A stretch of 12,819 nucleotides of DNA from CAYMRB01 sp964392615. GTDB taxonomy: Bacteria; Planctomycetota; UBA8108. Below are positions 6,852-12,819 of this stretch, piece by piece. The notes under the pieces were generated by a model. The model worked only from the letters and a program-made list of their open reading frames with translations. It had not been told where the DNA came from and did not search any database. Location: the NCBI GenBank assembly GCA_964392615.1, contig CAYMRB010000297.1, positions 1-12,819 on the forward strand, read 5' to 3'. Position 1 is the stretch's first letter. Each line of letters starts with the position of its first letter. A program made the position numbers and the translations under genes.

Positions 6852-7971
6852 CGACCGTCGTCGACGCGGCGAGCTTGCGGAAGGGACGCACGCCGCTGAC
6901 GCCGTCCCAGGGGTACCTCTCGTACGGCGGCTCGCGCTCTCCCTCGTCGCGCTCGAGGAAACCCGGCACGAAGAGCTCGCGCGTCAAGGTCGTCAGCCGC
7001 ACGCGGCCGGTCTCGCCGTACTCCACGACGCGCGTCGGATCGTCAAACTCGACGACCTCGATGGCCGCGCGTGGCTGTGGCGCGTAGTACGCGATTTTGT
7101 AGCCGTCCTCCGGGATCACGGGCCGCGAGCACGCCAGGCCCATCAGTGTGTTGCCGTAGGTCGGCGTCATGTAGATGCCGGGAATCAGCTCCTCGGTCGC
7201 GAAGCGCGTCCACTGCGGGGTGAACTCGGTGCCGCCCGAGAAGATGCCGCGGATCCCCGCTTCGCGCAGGCTCGTGCCGCGGCGCTCCAGCTCGAGTGCG
7301 AGCGCCTCGAGCAGCTTCGGCGTCGTGAACAGGCACTGGATATCGTGCCCGGCGCCGAGCAGCGTGATCGCCTGATCGATCGTGTGCTGCTTGTACGCCT
7401 CGAGCTGCTCGTTCCAGCCCTTCTTGATGAGCTTGATCACCCAGCGCGGATCGAGGTCGACGCAGAAGCAGATGCCGCCGCGATGCTGACACAGGTGCTC
7501 GACGGCCAGCCTCAGGCGCCGCGGCCCGGATGGGCCGAGCATGAGCCAATTCGCGCCTGGCGGAAAGTGCTCGTCCGGCAGAGTCTCGCTGAAGACCTCG
7601 TAGTCGATGCGGAAGTCGTCGATCGCCAGGCGGCTCTTCGGCACGCCGGTCGTGCCGCCGGTCTCGAACACGTAGAGCGGCCGGTCCTCGTACGCGCGAG
7701 GCAGCCACTTGCGGACGGGCCCGCCGCGCAGCCACTCGTCCTCGAAGAGCGGAAACCGCTTCAAGTCGTCGAACGAGCTCACCTCGGCGCGCGGGTCCCA
7801 ATCGAGCCCGCGAGCGTAGTCGAGCCAGAACGGCGAACCGGTTCGGGGATCGAAGTGCCAATCGACCATCTCGCGCACGTGCGCGTCAAGGCGCTCTCGC
7901 GCGCTCGCCGCTCGTGTCTCGAGATCATCGTCCGGGACCGCCTCGGGGGTCGCGGCAGGGTCTCTCACCAT
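6841..7971 (-). CDS. LuxE/PaaK-like AMP-forming acyl-activating enzyme
   Basis: This 376-aa adenylate-forming enzyme probably activates a carboxylic acid with ATP and passes the acyl group to the reductase encoded next. It shows the phosphate-binding loop ETGGTTGVPKSR (residues 103-114), a PTYGNTLMG motif around Tyr272 that serves as the adenine-side A5 motif, and GETGRVRLTTLTRELFVPGF, which corresponds to the A8 hinge region. The length and the absence of a large C-terminal lid fit LuxE acyl-protein synthetases and phenylacetate-CoA ligase relatives better than full-length fatty acyl-CoA ligases. The ATG at 7971 has GGAG at 7980-7977, 5 nt away. It is the first gene of a two-gene operon and overlaps the LuxC-like gene by 11 nt. 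The true substrate (fatty, aromatic or other acid) cannot be read from the sequence. Confidence 0.85.
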   Translation of the reverse strand: MVRDPAATPEAVPDDDLETRAASARERLDAHVREMVDWHFDPRTGSPFWLDYARGLDWDPRAEVSSFDDLKRFPLFEDEWLRGGPVRKWLPRAYEDRPLYVFETGGTTGVPKSRLAIDDFRIDYEVFSETLPDEHFPPGANWLMLGPSGPRRLRLAVEHLCQHRGGICFCVDLDPRWVIKLIKKGWNEQLEAYKQHTIDQAITLLGAGHDIQCLFTTPKLLEALALELERRGTSLREAGIRGIFSGGTEFTPQWTRFATEELIPGIYMTPTYGNTLMGLACSRPVIPEDGYKIAYYAPQPRAAIEVVEFDDPTRVVEYGETGRVRLTTLTRELFVPGFLERDEGEREPPYERYPWDGVSGVRPFRKLAASTTVGVY

Positions 7972-8030
7972 GGTCGCTCCAGGCGCTGGAAGGTCTTCCT
8001 CCGACGCGCGGCCACGCGCCGGAAGTGCCG

Positions 8031-8059
8031 AAAATAGCCCAGCTCACGGGGCAACTCAA
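8031..8059 (-). promoter_or_regulatory. Putative sigma70-type promoter of the LuxE/LuxC-like operon
   Basis: Read on the minus strand, TTGAGT (8059-8054) and TATTTT (8036-8031) are separated by exactly 17 nt. Each hexamer matches four of six consensus bases. Transcription would begin near 8024, giving a leader of about 50 nt before the ATG at 7971. The match stands out in GC-rich DNA but has not been tested. Confidence 0.45.
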
Positions 8060-8106
8060 GAACGCATGGGCAGGCCGGTGCCGGCGCCTTCCGAACGACC
8101 GCCCCC

Positions 8107-8135
8107 TGGAGATTTCCCCACTCGTGCGCTATAAG
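8107..8135 (+). promoter_or_regulatory. Putative promoter of the lipoprotein/hydrolase operon
   Basis: TGGAGA (8107-8112, four of six consensus bases) and TATAAG (8130-8135, five of six) are spaced 17 nt apart. Transcription would start near 8142, leaving a leader of about 107 nt that contains the hairpin at 8197-8225. It is back to back with the minus-strand promoter at 8031-8059. Confidence 0.4.
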
Positions 8136-8196
8136 GGCCGACGCGGGCGCGAAAGGACCGTCCGTGGAACGCCATCGGGACGTTGGAAAGTGAGCA

Positions 8197-8225
8197 GCCC
8201 CGGTAGCCCATCCTCGAGCCGGGGC
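8197..8225 (+). promoter_or_regulatory. Leader hairpin upstream of the lipoprotein gene
   Basis: GCCCCGG (8197-8203) and CCGGGGC (8219-8225) form a 7-bp stem with a 15-nt loop. The Shine-Dalgarno GGAGA (8234-8238) follows 8 nt after the stem, so the fold could influence ribosome access or mRNA stability. I recognise no known riboswitch consensus in it. Confidence 0.3.
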
Positions 8226-8248
8226 CGAAAACTGGAGAGAACGAGTCC

Positions 8249-8896
8249 ATGAAAGCGACTGCGATGCGACACCTGTTCCACGTCAGCCTCATCATCGGCG
8301 CGATCGCGACGGTCAGCGGCTGTGCGCAGCCGGTCTGGGTCCTCAACGACGCGTTCAACTCGAAGTACGTCAGCCGATACACGCTGCACGGCGGCCAGTC
8401 GGGCCCGTACCGCATTCTGTACAGCACGAACTACATCTCCGATCCCTACAAGATCCCGCCCGGCAAGGACGTGTCGATCCAGAAGTACTCGGCGATGCGG
8501 GTCGACATGGTGATCGACGGCATCTCGTGCCAGATGCTCGCGCTCGACCAACCGTTCCCGGTGGATGACACGGGCATCCGCGACTTCATCACGAAGCACT
8601 TCGCCCAGAGCAAGGAAGAGCTCGGCATGGACGAGTTCGACCGCAGCCATGCGAACATGATCAATCAGGGCGAAGCTGCGATCAGCATGACGAAGGAGCA
8701 GATCCTCCTCGCGCTGGGGTATCCCGGCATGATCGACGGCGAAGTGCCGACGATGGGCATGAGCCGCGACCGCATCATGCAGAGCAACACTTGGCTCTAC
8801 CGCTCAGGCCGCATCATGTGGGCCCACTTCTGGCCGTCCTGGGCCGTATGCCGTTTCGATCCGTCGACAGGACAGCTCATCGGCCTCGACTGTTAG
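8249..8896 (+). CDS. Lipoprotein with BamE/SmpA-like C-terminal domain
   Basis: This 215-aa protein has a type II signal peptide: positive N-terminus (KATAMRH), hydrophobic stretch (LIIGAIATV) and lipobox VSGC with Cys25 as the lipidated residue. The residue after Cys is Ala, so outer-membrane sorting is plausible in a diderm. The middle region (about 30-130) has no family I recognise. Residues about 140-195 (GEAAISMTKEQILLALGYPG, then NTWLYRSGRIM) match the layout of SmpA/OmlA/BamE-like small domains: a G-x-MTKEQ helix, an L-G-x-P turn, then a W-x-Y strand. That comparison is by eye. The start ATG has GGAGA 10 nt upstream. A hydrolase gene follows after 12 nt, so the two probably form an operon. 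A link to outer-membrane assembly is not shown. Confidence 0.85.
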   Translation: MKATAMRHLFHVSLIIGAIATVSGCAQPVWVLNDAFNSKYVSRYTLHGGQSGPYRILYSTNYISDPYKIPPGKDVSIQKYSAMRVDMVIDGISCQMLALDQPFPVDDTGIRDFITKHFAQSKEELGMDEFDRSHANMINQGEAAISMTKEQILLALGYPGMIDGEVPTMGMSRDRIMQSNTWLYRSGRIMWAHFWPSWAVCRFDPSTGQLIGLDC

Positions 8897-8908
8897 CCTC
8901 CCCCATAC

Positions 8909-9781
8909 ATGACCGAAGCCCCGTGGATCGAACGATTCGACCCGATCGGCGCCGGCCAGCGGCGCGTCGAGGTTCTCGTCGTCCACGGAATCTTCGAGGG
9001 CGCCGCGTACGCTCGTGCACTGCGTGCGCGCCTCCTCGTCGACGCCGCCCAGGGGCCCACCGCTGAGCTCCTCGGCCGCGTGACGTTGAGCGTACGCGCG
9101 ATTCTCGCGCCGGGGTACGAGGGGCGGGAACCGTCGGCCAACGTCGACGAGATCAACTCGGAGTTTCGCCGGCGCATGCGCCTCGCGTCGACCGAGTGCG
9201 ATCCGGACGCGCTGTTCGTGCGCCTCCACCACTCCTGGGGCGGCGGTGCGGCGGTCGAGCTGTGGGACGGCGGGTACGACGATGCGACCCCCGACGTCGC
9301 GATCCTCAGCGCACCCGCGTGGGCCGATTGCGTGCGGTGGCCGGCGTGGATCGGCGGCCAGATTCTGAGGTGGCGGCTGTCCCGCCACGCGGCGCGCTTC
9401 TCGTACCGCAACTTCCTCTGCCGAGCGCTGGCCGACAGCAGCATCCCCGAGCTCCGCGAACTCGCGTACGCGATGCCCGATCTGACCTCGTCGATGCGTA
9501 CGGCGTATCTGAGCTTCCGCGCGGTCCTGGCCGGACGGCCTCTCTGTGTGCAGGACGAATCGGACGTGCCGCGAGTCCACTTCGCGGGCAAGCGCGTCAT
9601 CGTCGTGCAGGGCACGAAGGACAAGGCCGTCGACGGTCGGCGCGCCATCCGACGGCTGCGGGAGCTCGCACAGCGAGCCGCGTGGAGCCACGTCGAGATC
9701 GTCGCGAACAAGCTCGACCACTTCCCACTCCTCGAGGAGCCCCACCTGCTCGGGAAGACGCTGCTGAACGCGCTCGACTAG
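8909..9781 (+). CDS. Alpha/beta-hydrolase fold protein
   Basis: This 290-aa protein has the landmarks of the alpha/beta-hydrolase fold. It has a beta strand ending in VLVVHGIFEG (oxyanion-hole HG, residues about 23-32). A nucleophile-elbow segment VRLHHSWGGG carries Ser109, followed by a late strand VIVVQGTKDKAV with Asp238 and LDHFPLLEEP with His271. The Ser-Asp-His order and spacing fit the fold. The elbow reads H-H-S-W-G rather than G-x-S-x-G. No signal peptide or membrane helix is seen, so the product is probably cytoplasmic. The ATG lies 12 nt after the lipoprotein stop without a clear Shine-Dalgarno, suggesting coupled translation. The substrate is unknown. Esterase, thioesterase or amidase activity are all possible. 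Confidence 0.75.
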   Translation: MTEAPWIERFDPIGAGQRRVEVLVVHGIFEGAAYARALRARLLVDAAQGPTAELLGRVTLSVRAILAPGYEGREPSANVDEINSEFRRRMRLASTECDPDALFVRLHHSWGGGAAVELWDGGYDDATPDVAILSAPAWADCVRWPAWIGGQILRWRLSRHAARFSYRNFLCRALADSSIPELRELAYAMPDLTSSMRTAYLSFRAVLAGRPLCVQDESDVPRVHFAGKRVIVVQGTKDKAVDGRRAIRRLRELAQRAAWSHVEIVANKLDHFPLLEEPHLLGKTLLNALD

Positions 9782-9782
9782 C

Positions 9783-9819
9783 AGTCCGTCGAGGAAGGGC
9801 TCCGAGCGCTCGGCGGACT
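9783..9819 (+). terminator. Possible terminator hairpin after the hydrolase gene
   Basis: AGTCCG (9783-9788), one base after the TAG stop at 9781, is complementary to CGGACT (9814-9819). The enclosed part contains a perfect 12-bp palindrome (9802-9813) that could form its own small stem. No U-tract follows. The remaining spacer to 9941 holds an unused AAAGGAG at 9889-9895 and nothing else I can name. Confidence 0.3.
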
Positions 9820-9941
9820 CAATGACGACTGCCGTTTCGGACGACGATGGATGCGTCCCGGAGGACCGTACGGCTTCCGGTAACGCGTAAAGGAGACGTC
9901 CGCCAGCTCGCGATCGGCCTGCTGGCAGTACGGGGGTTGCC

Positions 9942-10997
9942 ATGTCGATCGTCATCACGGGAGCCAGCGGCCTGATCGGAGCCGAGATCACGCGGGCTCT
10001 GCTCGAGGAGGGCCACGACGTCGTCGGGGTCGATAATGACCTGCGGCGCCGATTCCGGGGCGACGACGCGAGTACCTACGGCGAACGCCGCGCTCTCGAG
10101 GTCTCGTTCGAGCGATACTCGCACTGGGACGTCGACCTGCGCCGCACCGACGCGTTCGCGGAGGTGCTGCGGTCGACGCCCGACGTCGAGCTCGTGGTCC
10201 ACGCAGCGGCACAGACGTCCGCGCGGTACGCGATCGAGCATCCCGCGATCGACTTCCAGGTCAACGCGACCGCGACGATGCACGTCGTCGAGGCGGCACA
10301 CGTCCACGCACCGGAGGCCGTGCTGATCCACCTTTCGAGCGCCGACGTCTATGGCGGGTTCGCCGGCACGCTGCCGCTTCTCGACGGCGGGTCCCGCTAC
10401 GACCTGCCGCGGAACCATCGCCTGTGGAACGGCCTCCACGAGGGATTGGCGACGGGCGTCGGCCTCCGCGGCCTCTCCTCGACCTCGCGACTGGCCGCCG
10501 ACCTCTGGGTGCGCGAGTACGCCGCCGCGCACGGCCTGGAAGCGATGGTCTTCCGACTCGGCTATGTCACCGGCCCGTTGCGCCCCGACCGGGTCGCGAG
10601 GGGCTTTCTCGCCCGCCTGACCGAGGGGACTCTCGCCGGGCGACCGATCCTGCTGCGCGACCATGGCGGCAAGCAAGTGACCGACGTGCTGCATGTGAAG
10701 GACGTCACCGCGGCGATTCTGAGCGCTTACCGACAGCCGCGCCCCGGGGCGGTATACAATCTCGGCGGTGGTCGGTCGGCGAGCTTCTCCCCGGTCGAGG
10801 CCGTCGGCCGCCTCGGAGAGATCATCGGACGCGACGTCGAGTGGTCGGCGCGAGAGGAGGAAGACACCTCCTCCCGACCGCGCTGGTCGGTCTGTGACAC
10901 GTCGGCACTGTGGCGCGATTTTCCGTCCTGGCGGCCGAGTCTCGATCTCGACGATATCTTCGAGGAGCTCATCGCCGGCGCCGCGACGCGAACGTGA
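9942..10997 (+). CDS. Extended SDR, CDP-paratose/tyvelose epimerase-like NAD-dependent sugar epimerase with altered active site
   Basis: This 351-aa nucleotide-sugar epimerase/dehydratase homologue has an N-terminal Rossmann NAD site (TGASGLIG, residues 6-13) and VVHAAAQTSARYAIEHP. It also has LSSADVYGG with Ser133 at the conserved hydroxyl position, VFRLGYVTGP, HGGKQVTDVLHVKDV and YNLGGG. The GGKQV-x-DVLH and YNLGGG stretches and overall order are closest to CDP-paratose 2-epimerases (TyvE/RfbE). The catalytic Y-x-x-x-K is not intact: where SPYGxSK is expected the sequence reads LSSTSR (residues 178-183), giving Ser179 for Tyr and Arg183 for Lys. The frame is otherwise intact with no sign of decay, so the enzyme may be repurposed or non-catalytic. 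The ATG has GGGGG 5 nt upstream. malQ follows after 65 nt. A surface-polysaccharide role is inferred. Confidence 0.87.
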   Translation: MSIVITGASGLIGAEITRALLEEGHDVVGVDNDLRRRFRGDDASTYGERRALEVSFERYSHWDVDLRRTDAFAEVLRSTPDVELVVHAAAQTSARYAIEHPAIDFQVNATATMHVVEAAHVHAPEAVLIHLSSADVYGGFAGTLPLLDGGSRYDLPRNHRLWNGLHEGLATGVGLRGLSSTSRLAADLWVREYAAAHGLEAMVFRLGYVTGPLRPDRVARGFLARLTEGTLAGRPILLRDHGGKQVTDVLHVKDVTAAILSAYRQPRPGAVYNLGGGRSASFSPVEAVGRLGEIIGRDVEWSAREEEDTSSRPRWSVCDTSALWRDFPSWRPSLDLDDIFEELIAGAATRT

Positions 10998-11062
10998 CCG
11001 CGCGTTGGAACGTACGACCTCGAGCGCACGCCCCCTGCGGCCCGGAATCGACGGAGAACACG

Positions 11063-12676
<1,614 letters not shown>

Positions 12677-12717
12677 GCAGCCGCGCGCGCGGGTGCACCA
12701 GCGGAGTTGCGCAGCCC

Positions 12718-12819
12718 GACTCCGATCCCGGCTCCGACTCCGATCCCGACTCCGATCCCGACTCCGATCCCGACTCCGACTCCGAGGCCGACTCCGACGC
12801 CGACTCCGACTCCGAGGCC
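12718..12819. repeat. Tandem hexamer repeat running off the right edge
   Basis: Seventeen consecutive 6-nt units with no indel fill 12718-12819. The commonest is GACTCC (nine copies), with GATCCC (four), GAGGCC (two), GGCTCC and GACGCC. Part of the array alternates GACTCC and GATCCC as a 12-nt higher unit. Read from 12719 it encodes alternating Xaa-Pro (mainly Thr-Pro and Ile-Pro), with CCG kept and the first codon varying. It begins 41 nt after the malQ stop and its full extent is unknown. Confidence 0.9.

Noticed and set aside
6781..8037. Plus-strand open frame (418 codons) opposite the LuxE-like gene
   Set aside because: The minus strand has clear adenylate-forming motifs and a consistent start. 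The plus-strand product is compositionally biased.
9889..9895. AAAGGAG ribosome-binding-like site before the SDR gene
   Set aside because: No ATG, GTG or TTG lies at a usable distance downstream, and it is about 46 nt from the ATG at 9942.
8804..9991. Minus-strand open frame (395 codons) opposite the hydrolase
   Set aside because: The plus strand has the Ser-Asp-His landmarks and operon spacing. The antisense product shows no domain.
10910..11062. Extended N-terminus for MalQ from a GTG at 10910
   Set aside because: It would overlap the SDR gene and add an Arg-rich segment unlike GH77 proteins. ATG 11063 has a good Shine-Dalgarno.
12718..12819. Terminal repeats as a CRISPR array
   Set aside because: The unit is a 6-nt tandem with no spacers, so it is a simple-sequence or coding repeat.

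Overview
The window is GC-rich (about two thirds by eye) and densely packed with bacterial genes. Three things together suggest a Planctomycetota-like or related environmental bacterium: secreted proteins with DUF1080 and lectin-like domains, sugar-transferase and deacetylase types that accompany the XrtA/PEP-CTERM exosortase system, and a diderm-style lipoprotein. This is inference from family content; there is no rRNA or other phylogenetic marker here. I found no tRNA, rRNA, CRISPR array, transposase or phage gene.

Layout. Positions 1-1990 (+) hold the tail of an exopolysaccharide locus: a polyprenyl-phosphate sugar transferase cut by the left edge, followed 10 nt later by an XrtA-type polysaccharide deacetylase. 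Positions 2087-3103 (+) encode a secreted protein with a duplicated small beta motif and a lectin-like C-terminal domain. It ends at a perfect 18-bp hairpin and faces a convergent, secreted DUF1080 protein (3248-4342, -). A divergent intergenic region with a long imperfect inverted repeat (4454-4504) separates the latter from an unrecognised 268-aa protein (4539-5345, +).

Positions 5358-7971 (-) form a two-gene operon with an 11-nt overlap: an AMP-forming LuxE/PaaK-like acyl-activating enzyme, then a LuxC-like acyl reductase of the aldehyde dehydrogenase fold. Together they could reduce an activated carboxylic acid to an aldehyde. A good sigma70-like promoter lies just upstream. Divergently, 8249-9781 (+) encodes a lipoprotein with a BamE/SmpA-like C-terminus and an alpha/beta hydrolase 12 nt downstream.

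Positions 9942-10997 (+) encode a CDP-paratose/tyvelose epimerase-like extended SDR whose catalytic Tyr and Lys are replaced. Positions 11063-12676 (+) encode an intact 4-alpha-glucanotransferase (MalQ). The window ends inside a tandem hexamer repeat (12718-12819).

The most unusual items are the LuxC/LuxE pair without LuxD or luciferase genes nearby, the SDR with a degenerate active site, the long inverted repeat before the orphan gene, and the Xaa-Pro-coding repeat in frame behind the malQ stop codon. I did not find a clearly new multi-gene defence or mobile system.
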